A program made the position numbers and the translations under genes. The notes below the pieces were generated by a model that saw only the letters and a list, made by a program, of their open reading frames with translations, was not told where the DNA came from and made no database searches. Below are positions 1 to 8,730 of a stretch of 35,655 nucleotides of DNA, piece after piece. Where the stretch lies: contig NW_003142768.1 in assembly GCF_000003605.2 (NCBI RefSeq), forward strand, positions 1-35,655, in the 5' to 3' direction. Source of the DNA: Saccoglossus kowalevskii. Lineage: Eukaryota; Hemichordata; Enteropneusta; Harrimaniidae. The first letter of the stretch is position 1. Each line of letters starts with the position of its first letter.

Positions 1-178
1 CACATTTCTCCATATATGGAAGGGGTGACCATACAAAGAAAATCTATATACGGGAAGTAAAACAGAAATTTTAATAAACACATCACAGTATTCATGAATA
101 TTTTTAAACCATTTGCAGAAAAATAAAATGTTTTGCACATTTAGTTGGACCAAAAATCTAGAATACATGTATATACAA
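1..178 (-). other. Probable 3' untranslated region of minus-strand gene
   Basis: This AT-rich stretch lies directly downstream, in minus-strand sense, of the TAG stop at 181-179. It has no substantial reading frame and no resemblance to the 51-bp repeat. A variant poly(A) signal lies at 75-70, so the 3' UTR could be about 110-130 nt, ending near 45-60. The assignment depends on the exon call at 179-421 being right; otherwise this is unannotated AT-rich DNA. Confidence 0.35.
70..75 (-). promoter_or_regulatory. Candidate poly(A) signal ATTAAA
   Basis: The minus strand reads ATTAAA at 75-70, the commonest variant of the AATAAA cleavage signal, about 104 nt after the stop codon. The minus-strand sequence beyond it (30-1) is moderately G/T-rich, as expected downstream of a cleavage site. 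No canonical AATAAA occurs on the minus strand between the stop and position 1. ATTAAA is frequent by chance in AT-rich DNA, so this is only a candidate. Confidence 0.25.
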
Positions 179-421
179 CTATGCTAAAGCCATTGTTTCT
201 TTTTCCTTTTCTTTCTCTTTTTCCTTTTCTTTCTCTTTTTCCTTCATTTGATCTTTATTGGGGTCATGACTTGGTGGAGTAGGCAGCTCAGCTAATGGTT
301 TGGATGCAACTCGACTAGTTTCAACCTGCTGTGGCTTAGATGGCTGAGCCTGGGGCGGTTTCCAAACTAGGTTCTCTCCTACTTGCAATGCTGGTCCAAG
401 TTTACTTGCAACATCTATCAA
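179..421 (-). CDS. Terminal coding exon of an unidentified spliced gene (partial)
   Basis: I do not recognise the protein family. The minus-strand frame runs from a splice acceptor to a TAG stop: 80 codons plus stop. The first codon is TTG (Leu), immediately after the acceptor AG, so the residues begin LIDVASKLGPALQVGEN and there is no start codon; the rest of the gene lies upstream, to the right of this window or beyond the array. Residues 1-20 look like the end of a folded or helical segment. Residues 21-57 are rich in Pro, Gln and Ser and probably disordered. Residues 60-75 are a Lys-Glu alternation (KEKEKEKE), probably a charged helix, followed by the C-terminus TMALA. Support for coding: the frame is open from a good acceptor to the stop, and composition is protein-like with Trp and Pro-rich linkers unlike the AT-rich flanks. 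The KE tail is encoded by a simple repeat, so its length may vary. Alternatives are a retained pseudogene fragment or chance ORF. Splice phase 0 at the 5' edge is assumed. Confidence 0.55.
   Translation of the reverse strand: MIDVASKLGPALQVGENLVWKPPQAQPSKPQQVETSRVASKPLAELPTPPSHDPNKDQMKEKEKEKEKEKEKEKETMALA
199..244. repeat. 18-bp pyrimidine-rich simple repeat, about 2.6 copies
   Basis: The plus strand shows CTTTTTCCTTTTCTTTCT at 199-216, again at 217-234, and a partial copy at 235-244. It lies in an all-pyrimidine run from about 196 to 245. On the minus strand it is purine-only and encodes the Lys-Glu tail of the exon at 179-421. Because 18 is a multiple of 3, gain or loss of a copy changes the protein by six residues without a frameshift. 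Long purine/pyrimidine tracts can also form triplex (H-DNA) structures. Confidence 0.9.
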
Positions 422-452
422 CTACAAACACAAAGACAGGAGAAATATGAAC
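422..452 (-). other. Splice acceptor: branch-like site, pyrimidine tract and AG
   Basis: Read on the minus strand, 440-422 is CCTGTCTTTGTGTTTGTAG, a T-rich pyrimidine tract ending in AG, directly before the first codon of the exon. A TTCAT motif fitting the loose YTNAY branch-site pattern has its A at 448, about 26 nt from the AG, a normal distance. This is the main reason for reading 179-421 as an exon and the DNA to its right as intron. It has not been tested against transcript data. Confidence 0.5.
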
Positions 453-612
453 AAGAAATGCTGAAAACTTGTACCATGTGAAGTGATTTCAATGTTCTTT
501 GATGTTAACTGAACAAATAACATACATTTTCAGTTTTGTTCTTATTTTTGTGCCTAAGATGAAGTTAACATTACATTACAGTGTAATAAAGATAATTAAT
601 ATTACACATGCA
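424..612 (-). other. AT-rich intron-like spacer between exon and array
   Basis: This 189-bp stretch is unique AT-rich sequence between the acceptor and the first 51-bp unit. It holds a 13-bp inverted repeat, ATTACA G TGTAAT, at 575-587, and several ATTACA hexamers (570s, 601, and within the first unit). The hexamers resemble the start of the unit (ATTACA at unit positions 7-12) but I see no degenerate partial copies leading into the array. The plus-strand frame entering the array from 502 has a poor start context and is treated as fortuitous. Confidence 0.45.
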
Positions 613-1071
613 ATGCACATTACAACAAGCAGCCTGTCGGCTGAGATAGCTCCGCTGTTAGCAATGCACATTACAACAAGCAGCCTGTCGGCTGAAATAG
701 CTCCACTGTTAGCAATGCGCATTACAACAAGCAGCCTGTCAGCTGAGATAGCTCCGCTGTTAGCAATGCACATTACAACAAGCAGCCTGTCAGCTGAGAT
801 AGCTTCGCTGTTAGCAATGCACATTACAACAAGCAGCCTGTCAGCTGAGATAGCTCCGCTGTTAGCAATGCACAATACAACAAGCAGCCTGTCAGCTGAG
901 ATAGCTCCACTGTTAGCAATGCACATTACAACAAGCAGCCTGTCAGCTGAGATAGCTCCGCTGTTAGCAATGCACATTACAACAAGCAGCCTGTCGGCTG
1001 AGATAGCTCAACTGTTAGCAATGCACATTACAACAAGCAGCCTGTCAGCTGAGATAGCTCCGCTGTTAGCA
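613..1071 (+). repeat. Left-edge block of the array, copied near the right end
   Basis: The first nine units. From 664 to 1071 eight units carry rare markers in a fixed order: ATGCGC at 715, GCTTCGCTG near 800, CACAATACAA at 871 and GCTCAACTG near 1006. The same order and spacing recur at 31412-31819 (offset +30748) with a single mismatch seen (A/G at about 893 versus 31641). The first unit (613) and its partner (31361) differ at two positions. Beyond 1071 the two copies diverge. Confidence 0.9.
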
Positions 1072-1173
1072 ATGCACATTACAACAAGAAGTCTGTCAGC
1101 AGAGATAGCTCCGCTGTTAGCAATGCACATTACAACTAGCAGCCTGTTGACTGAGATAGCTCCGCTGTTAGCA
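1072..1173 (+). repeat. Marker pair: AAGAAGTCTG unit followed by CTGTTGACTG unit
   Basis: Two adjacent units differ from the consensus in a linked way: the first has AAGAAGTCTG (A18, T21) and the second CTGTTGACTG (T26, G27, A28). This pair recurs near 1784, 2564, 8660, 11510, 17265, 19350, 20466, 24645, 29890 and 33870 and is a signpost of the higher-order organisation. In the copies near 1072, 8660 and 20466 the first unit also has TCAGCAGAG and the second CAACTAGC, forming a sub-family; the 8660 copy has two extra bases. Confidence 0.85.
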
Positions 1174-1224
1174 ATGCACATTACAACAAGCAGCCTGTCG
1201 GCTGAGATAGCTCCACTGTTAGCA

Positions 1225-1630
1225 ATGCACATTACAACAAGCAGCCTGTCAGCTGAGAGAGCTCCGCTGTTAGCAATGCACATTACAACAAGCAGCCTGT
1301 CAGCTGAGATAGCTCCGCTGTTAGCAATGCACATTACAACAAGCAGCCTGTCAGCTGAGATAGCTCCGCTGTTAGCAATGCACATTACAACAAGCAGTCT
1401 GTCGGCTGAGATAGCTCGCTGTTAGCAATGCACATTACAACAAGCAGCCTGTCAGCTGAGATAGCTCCGCTGTTAGCAATGCACATTACAACAAGCAGCC
1501 TGTCAGCTGAGATAGCTCCGCTGTTAGCAATGCACATTACAACAAGCAGCCTGTCAGCTGAGATAGCTCCGCTGTTAGCAATGCACATTACAACAAGCAG
1601 TCTGTCGGCTGAGATAGCTCGCTGTTAGCA
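1225..1630 (+). repeat. 203-bp local tandem duplication carrying a 50-bp unit
   Basis: 1225-1427 and 1428-1630 are each four units, the last being a 50-bp unit that lost one C (CTCCGCTG to CTCGCTG) and also carries T21 and G27. The first copy begins with a unit having GAGAGAGCT (T35 to G); the second has the consensus there. The same four-unit block with the same 50-bp unit occurs once at 11152-11354. The following units 1631-2038 match 11355-11762, so the block was duplicated locally at the left site only. Confidence 0.85.
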
Positions 1631-2859
1631 ATGCACATTACAACAAGCAGCCTGTCAGCTGAGATAGCTCCGCTGTTAGCAATGCACATTACAACAAGCA
1701 GTCTGTCGGCTGAGATAGCTCCGCTGTTAGCAATGCACATTACAACAAGCAGCCTGTCAGCTGAGATAGCTCCGCTGTTAGCAATGCACATTACAACAAG
1801 AAGTCTGTCAGCTGAGATAGTTCCGCTGTTAGCAATGCACATTACAACAAGCAGCCTGTTGACTGAGATAGCTCCGCTGTTAGCAATGCACATTACAACA
1901 AGCAGCCTGTCGGCTGAGATAGCTCCACTGTTAGCAATGCACATTACAACAAGCAGCCTGTCAGCTGAGATAGCTCCGCTGTTAGCAATGCACATTACAA
2001 CAAGCAGCCTGTCAGCTGAGATAGCTCCGCTGTTAGCAATGCACATTACAACAAGCAGCCTGTCAGCTGAGCTAGCTCCGCTGTTAGCAATGCACATTAC
2101 AACAAGCAGCCTGTCAGCTGAGATAGCTCCGCTGTTAGCAATGCACATTACAACAAGCAGCCTGTCGGCTGAGATAGCTCCACTGTTAGCAATGCACATT
2201 ACAACAAGCAGCCTGTCAGCTGAGATAGCTCCGCTGTTAGCAATGCACATTACAACAAGCAGCCTGTCAGCTGAGATAGCTCCGCTGTTAGCAATGCACA
2301 TTACAACAAGCAGCCTGTCAGCTGAGATAGCTCCGCTGTTAGCAATGCACATTACAACAAGCAGCCTGTCAGCTGAGATAGCTCCGCTGTTAGCAATGCA
2401 CATTACAACAAGCAGCCTGTCAGCTGAGATAGCTCCGCTGTTAGCAATGCACATTACAACAAGCAGCCTGTCGGCTGAGATAGCTCCACTGTTAGCAATG
2501 CACATTACAACAAGCAGCCTGTCAGCTGAGATAGCTCCGCTGTTAGCAATGCACATTACAACAAGAAGTCTGTCAGCTGAGATAGCTCCGCTGTTAGCAA
2601 TGCACATTACAACAAGCAGCCTGTTGACTGAGATAGCCCCGCTGTTAGCAATGCACATTACAACAAGCAGCCTGTCGGCTGAGATAGCTCCACTGTTAGC
2701 AATGCACATTACAACAAGCAGCCTGTCAGCTGAGATAGCTCCGCTGTTAGCAATGCACATTACAACAAGCAGCCTGTCAGCTGAGATAGCTCCGCTGTTA
2801 GCAATGCACATTACAACAAGCAGCCTGTCAGCTGAGATAGCTCCGCTGTTAGCAATGCA

Positions 2860-2910
2860 CATTACAACAAGCAGTCAGTCGGCTGAGATAGCTCCGCTGT
2901 TAGCAATGCA
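2860..2910 (+). repeat. Marker unit with CAGTCAGTCGG (first of nine copies)
   Basis: This unit has T to A at position 23 (Leu to Gln in the plus frame), together with T21 and G27. Identical CAGTCAGTC motifs start at 2872, 6481, 11831, 17582, 19565, 24959, 30211, 30922 and 34284. In four of these (2872, 11831, 17582, 24959, and also 30211) the marker pair lies six units upstream. The change creates TGA in the minus-strand frame, so it terminates that frame in all nine places. Confidence 0.9.
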
Positions 2911-3313
2911 CATTACAACAAGCAGCCTGTCAGCTGAGATAGCTCCGCTGTTAGCAATGCACATTACAACAAGCAGTCTGTCGGCTGAGATAGCTCCGCT
3001 GTTAGCAATGCACATTACAACAAGCAGCCTGTCAGCTGAGATAGCTCCGCTGTTAGCAATGCACATTACAACAAGCAGTCTGTCGGCTGAGATAGCTCCA
3101 CTGTTAGCAATGCACATTACAACAAGCAGCCTGTCAGCTGAGATAGCTCCGCTGTTAGCAATGCACATTACAACAAGCAGCCTGTCAGCTGAGATAGCTT
3201 CGCTGTTAGCAATGCACATTACAACAAGCAGCCTGTCAGCTGAGATAGCTCCGCTGTTAGCAATGCACATTACAACAAGCAGCCTGTCAGCTGAGATAGC
3301 TCCGCTGTTAGCA

Positions 3314-3361
3314 ATGCACATTACAAGCAGCCTGTCAGCTGAGATAGCTCCGCTGTTAGCA
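3314..3361 (+). repeat. 48-bp short unit (first of 22)
   Basis: One ACA of the ACAACA at unit positions 10-15 is missing, giving ATTACAAGCAG, a typical slippage loss of one triplet. The 22 short units start at 3314, 4229, 5858, 6110, 7943, 8042, 12171, 13902, 14409, 16089, 17871, 18276, 19752, 19851, 21888, 23619, 25248, 28408, 30551, 31211, 34471 and 34570. Those at 5858, 13902, 14409 and 21888 also have CTG in place of the initial ATG and form one lineage. The loss keeps the plus and minus frames open. Confidence 0.9.
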
Positions 3362-4535
3362 ATGCACATTACAACAAGCAGCCTGTCAGCTGAGATAGCT
3401 CCGCTGTTAGCAATGCACATTACAACAAGCAGTCTGTCAGCTGAGATAGCTCCACTGTTAGCAATGCACATTACAACAAGCAGCCTGTCAGCTGAGATAG
3501 CTCCGCTGTTAGCAATGCACATTACAACAAGCAGCCTGTCAGCTGAGATAGCTCCGCTGTTAGCAATGCACATTACAACAAGCAGCCTGTCGGCTGAGAT
3601 AGCTCCGCTGTTAGCAATGCACATTTCAACAAGCAGTCTGTCGGCTGAGATAGCTCCGCTGTTAGCAATGCATATTACAACAAGCAGCCTGTCAGCTGAG
3701 ATAGCTCCGCTGTTAGCAATGCACATTACAACAAGCAGCCTGTCAGCTGAGATAGCTCCGCTGTTAGCAATGCACATTACAACAAGCAGCCTGTCAGCTG
3801 AGATAGCTCCACTGTTAGCAATGCACATTACAACAAGCAGCCTGTCAGCTGAGATAGCTCCGCTGTTAGCAATGCACATTACAACAAGCAGCCTGTCGGC
3901 TGAGATAGCTCCACTGTTAGCAATGCACATTACAACAAGCAGCCTGTCAGCTGAGATAGCTCCGCTGTTAGCAATGCACATTACAACAAGCAGCCTGTCA
4001 GCTGAGATAGCTCCTCTGTTAGCAATGCACATTACAACAAGCAGCCTGTCAGCTGAGAGAGCTCCGCTGTTAGCAATGCACATTACAACAAGCAGCCTGT
4101 CAGCTGAGATAGCTCCGCTGTTAGCAATGCACATTACAACAAGCAGCCTGTCAGCTGAGATAGCTCCGCTGTTAGCAATGCACATTACAACAAGCAGCCT
4201 GTCAGCTGAGATAGCTCCGCTGTTAGCAATGCACATTACAAGCAGCCTGTCAGCTGAGATAGCTCCGCTGTTAGCAATGCACATTACAACAAGCAGCCTG
4301 TCAGCTGAGATAGCTCCGCTGTTAGCAATGCACATTACAACAAGCAGCCTGTCAGCTGAGATAGCTCCGCTGTTAGCAATGCACATTACAACAAGCAGCC
4401 TGTCAGCTGAGATAGCTCCGCTGTTAGCAATGCACATTACAACAAGCAGCCTGTCGGCTGAAATAGCTCCACTGTTAGCAATGCACATTACAACAAGCAG
4501 CCTGTCAGCTGAGATAGCTCCGCTGTTAGCAATGC

Positions 4536-6040
4536 ACATTACAACAAGCAGCCTGTCAGCTGAGATAGCTCCGCTGTTAGCAATGCACATTTCAACAAGC
4601 AGCCTGTCAGCTGAGATAGCTCCGCTGTTAGCAATGCACATTACAACAAGCAGCCTGTCAGCTGAGATAGCTCCGCTGTTAGCAATGCACATTACAACAA
4701 GCAGTCTGTCAGCTGAGATAGCTCCGCTGTTAGCAATGCACATTACAACAAGCAGCCTGTCGGCTGAGATAGCTCCGCTGTTAGCAATGCACATTACAAC
4801 AAGCAGCCTGTCAGCTGAGATAGCTCCACTGTTAGCAATGCACATTACAACAAGCAGTCTGTCAGCTGAGATAGCTCCGCTGTTAGCAATGCACATTACA
4901 ACAAGCAGCCTGTCAGCTGAGATAGCTCCGCTGTTAGCAATGCACATTACAACAAGCAGCCTGTCGGCTGAGATAGCTCCGCTGTTAGCAATGCACATTA
5001 TAACAAGCAGCCTGTCGGCTGAGATAGCTCCGCTGTTAGCAATGCACATTTCAACAAGCAGCCTGTCAGCTGAGATAGCTCCGCTGTTAGCAATGCACAT
5101 TACAACAAGCAGCCTGTCAGCTGAGATAGCTCTGCTGTTAGCAATGCACATTTCAACAAGCAGCCGGTCAGCTGAGATAGCTCCGCTGTTAGCAATGCAC
5201 ATTTCAACAAGCAGTCTGTCAGCTGAGATAGCTCCGCTGTTAGCAATGCACATTACAACAAGCAGCCTGTCGGCTGAGATAGCTCCGCTGTTAGCAATGC
5301 ACATTACAACAAGCAGCCTGTCAGATGAGATAGCTCCGCTGTTAGCAATGCATATTATAACAAGCAGCCTGTCAGCTGAGATAGCTCCGCTGTTAGCAAT
5401 GCATATTATAACAAGCAGCCTGTCAGCTGAGATAGCTCCGCTGTTAGCAATGCACATTATAACAAGCAGCCTGTCAGCTGAGTTAGCTCCGCTGTTAGCA
5501 ATGCACATTATAACAAGCAGCCTGTCAGCTGAGATAGCTCCGCTGTTAGCAATGCACATTACAACAAGCAGCCTGTCGGCTGAGATAGCTCCACTGTTAG
5601 CAATGCACATTACAACAAGCAGCCTACCAGCTGAGATAGCTCCGCTGTTAGCAATGCACATTACAACAAGCAGTCTGTCAGCTGAGATAGCTCCGCTGTT
5701 AGCAATGCACATTACAACAAGCAGTCTGTCAGCTGAGATAGCTCCGCTGTTAGCAATGCACATTACAACAAGCAGCCTGTCAGCTGAGATAGCTCTGCTG
5801 TTAGCAATGCACATTACAACAAGCAGCCTGTCAGCTGAGATAGCTCCGCTGTTAGCACTGCACATTACAAGCAGCCTGTCAGCTGAGATAGCTCCGCTGT
5901 TAGCAATGCACATTACAACAAGCAGCCTGTCAGCTGAGATAGCTCCGCTGTTAGCAATGCACATTACAACAAGCAGCCTGTCAGCTGAGATAGCTCCGCT
6001 GTTAGCAATGCACATTACAACAAGCAGCCTGTCAGCTGAG
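4536..6040 (+). repeat. 1.5-kb higher-order block, copy 1 (offset +16030)
   Basis: About 29 units align without indels to 20566-22070. Shared rare markers at the fixed 16,030-bp offset are: ATTTCAAC at 4589, ATTATAAC at 4991, CCGGTCAGCTG at 5164, GAGTTAGCT near 5480, CCTACCAGC near 5623, and a 48-bp unit starting with CTG instead of ATG at 5858. Differences I saw: GATGAG at 5323 only in this copy, and CAACCTG at 21853 only in the other. A partial third copy of the CCGGTCAG segment starts near 35340 and runs off the window. Confidence 0.85.
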
Positions 6041-6869
6041 ATAGCTCCGCTGTTAGCAATGCACATTACAACAAGCAGCCTGTCAGCTGAGATAGCTCCG
6101 CTGTTAGCAATGCACATTACAAGCAGCCTGTCAGCTGAGATAGCTCCGCTGTTAGCAATGCACATTACAACAAGCAGCCTGTCAGCTGAGATAGCTCCGC
6201 TGTTAGCAATGTACATTACAACAAGCAGCCTGTCAGCTGAGATAGCTCCGCTGTTAGCAATGCACATTACAACAAGCAGCCTGTCGGCTGAAATAGCTCC
6301 ACTGTTAGCAATGCACATTACAACAAGCAGCCTGTCAGCTGAGATAGCTCCGCTGTTAGCAATGCACATTACAACAAGCAGCCTGTCAGCTGAGATAGCT
6401 CCGCTGTTAGCAATGCACATTACAACAAGCAGCCTGTCAGCTGAGATAGCTCCGCTGTTAGCAATGCACATTACAACAAGCAGTCAGTCGGCTGAGATAG
6501 CTCCGCTGTTAGCAATGCACATTACAACAAGCAGCCTGTCAGCTGAGATAGCTCCGCTGTTAGCAATGCACATTACAACAAGCAGTCTGTCGGCTGAGAT
6601 AGCTCCGCTGTTAGCAATGCACATTACAACAAGCAGCCTGTCAGCTGAGATAGCTCCGCTGTTAGCAATGCACATTACAACAAGCAGCCTGTCAGCTGAG
6701 ATAGCTCCGCTGTTAGCAATGCACATTACAACAAGCAGCCTGTCGGCTGAAATAGCTCCACTGTTAGCAATGCACATTACAACAAGCAGCCTGTCAGTGA
6801 GGATAGCTCCGCTGTTAGCAATGCACATTACAACAAGCAGCCTGTCAGCTGAGATAGCTCCGCTGTTAG

Positions 6870-8170
6870 CAATGCACATTATAACAAACAGCCTGTCGGC
6901 TGAGATAGCTCCGCTGTTAGCAATGCACATTTCAACAAGCAGCCTGTCAGCTGAGATAGCTCCGCTGTTAGCAATGCACATTACAACAAGCAGCCTGTCG
7001 GCTGAGATAGCTCTGCTGTTAGCAATGCACATTACAACAAGCAGCCTGTCAGCTGAGATAGCTCCGCTGTTAGCAATGCACATTTCAACAGGCAGTCTGT
7101 CAGCTGAGATAGCTCCGCTGTTAGCAATGCACATTACAACAAGCAGCCTGTCGGCTGAGATAGCTCCGCTGTTAGCAATGCACATTTCAACAAGCAGTCT
7201 GTCAGCTGAGATAGCTCCGCTGTTAGCAATGCACCTTATAACAAGCAGCCTGTCGGCTGAGATAGCTCCGCTGTTAGCAATGCACATTTCAACAAGCAGC
7301 CTGTCAGCTGAGATAGCTCCGCAGTTAGCAATGCACATTACAACAAGCAGCCTGTCAGCTGAGATAGCTCCGCTGTTAGCAATGCACATTACAACAAGCA
7401 GCCTGTCAGCTGAGATAGCTTCGCTGTTAGCAATGCACATTACAACAAGCAGCCTGTCAGCTGAGATAGCTCCGCTGTTAGCAATGCACATTACAACAAG
7501 CAGCCTGTCAGCTGAGATAGCTCCGCTGTTAGCAATGCACATTTCAACAAGCAGCCTGTCAGCTGAGATAGCTCCGCTGTTAGCAATGCACATTACAACA
7601 AGCAGTCTGTCAGCTGAGATAGCTCCGCTGTTAGCAATGCACATTACAACAAGCAGCCTGTCAGCTGAGATAGCTCCGCTGTTAGCAATGCACATTACAA
7701 CAAGCAGTCTGTCAGCTGAGATAGCTCCGCTGTTAGCAATGCACATTACAACAAGCAGTCTGTCAGCTGAGATAGCTCCGCTGTTAGCAATGCACATTAC
7801 AACAAGCAGCCTGTCAGCTGAGATAGCTCCGCTGTTAGCAATGCACATTACAACAAGCAGCCTGTCAGCTGAGATAGCTCCGCTGTTAGCAATGCACATT
7901 ACAACAAGCAGCCTGTCAGCTGAGATAGCTCCGCTGTTAGCAATGCACATTACAAGCAGCCTGTCAGCTGAGATAGCTCCGCTGTTAGCAATGCACATTA
8001 CAACAAGCAGCCTGTCAGCTGAGATAGCTCCGCTGTTAGCAATGCACATTACAAGCAGCCTGTCAGCTGAGATAGCTCCGCTGTTAGCAATGCACATTAC
8101 AACAAGCAGCCTGTCAGCTGAGATAGCTCCGCTGTTAGCAATGCACATTACAACAAGCAGCCTGTCAGCT
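6870..8170 (+). repeat. Higher-order block family, copy 1 of 3-4
   Basis: Markers in order: ATTATAACAAACAG (6878), TTTCAACAGGC (7083), CACCTTATAAC (7232), GCAGTTAGC (7321), GCTTCGCTG (7418). The same series recurs at offset +8197 (15071-15620) and again 7479 bp further on (22550-23100). A shorter copy lacking the GCAGTTAGC unit lies at about 27640-27945. One unit just after the GCTTCGCTG marker is missing from the 15-kb copy relative to the other two. Confidence 0.85.
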
Positions 8171-8679
8171 GAGATAGCTCCGCTGTTAGCAATGCACATT
8201 ACAACAAGCAGCCTGTCAGCTGAGATAGCTCCGCTGTTAGCAATGCACATTACAACAAGCAGCCTGTCGGCTGAAATAGCTCCACTGTTAGCAATGCACA
8301 TTACAACAAGCAGCCTGTCAGCTGAGATAGCTCCGCTGTTAGCAATGCACATTACAACAAGCAGCCTGTCAGCTGAGATAGCTCCGCTGTTAGCAATGCA
8401 CATTACAACAAGCAGCCTGTCAGCTGAGATAGCTCCGCTGTTAGCAATGCACATTACAACAAGCAGCCTGTCAGCTGAGATAGCTCCACTGTTAGCAATG
8501 CACATTACAACAAGCAGCCTGTCAGCTGAGATAGCTCCGCTGTTAGCAATGCACATTACAACAAGCAGCCTGTCGGCTGAGATAGCTCCACTGTTAGCAA
8601 TGCACATTACAACAAGCAGCCTGTCAGCTGAGATAGCTCCGCTGTTAGCAATGCACATTACAACAAGAAGTCTGTCAGC

Positions 8680-8730
8680 AGAGATAGCTCCGCTGTTAGC
8701 AATGCACATTTACAACTAGCAGCCCTGTTG
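8680..8730 (+). repeat. Unit with two 1-bp insertions
   Basis: The unit near 8703 has ATTTACAAC (one extra T) and AGCCCTG (one extra C) relative to the consensus. Both are lengthenings of two-base homopolymers. They break the plus frame that opened at 1631. Other non-triplet indels lie near 1415, 1618 and 11344 (C lost), 27585 (T gained), 29876 (CGCT duplicated), 33110 (A gained), 33156 (2 bp lost), 34832 (1 lost) and 34858 (C lost). Confidence 0.9.

Noticed and set aside
122-127. AATAAA on the plus strand as a poly(A) signal
   Set aside because: No plus-strand gene ends near here; the motif is common in AT-rich DNA.
575-587. Inverted repeat ATTACA-G-TGTAAT as a transposon end
   Set aside because: It is a single short palindrome with no partner at another site, no target duplication and no transposase in the window.
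499-1425. Secreted repeat protein with a hydrophobic leader entering the array from the unique flank
   Set aside because: The first ATG (502) has a poor start context, the hydrophobic stretch is what AT-rich DNA encodes by chance, and the frame stops at the first 50-bp unit. It also lies antisense within the presumed intron.
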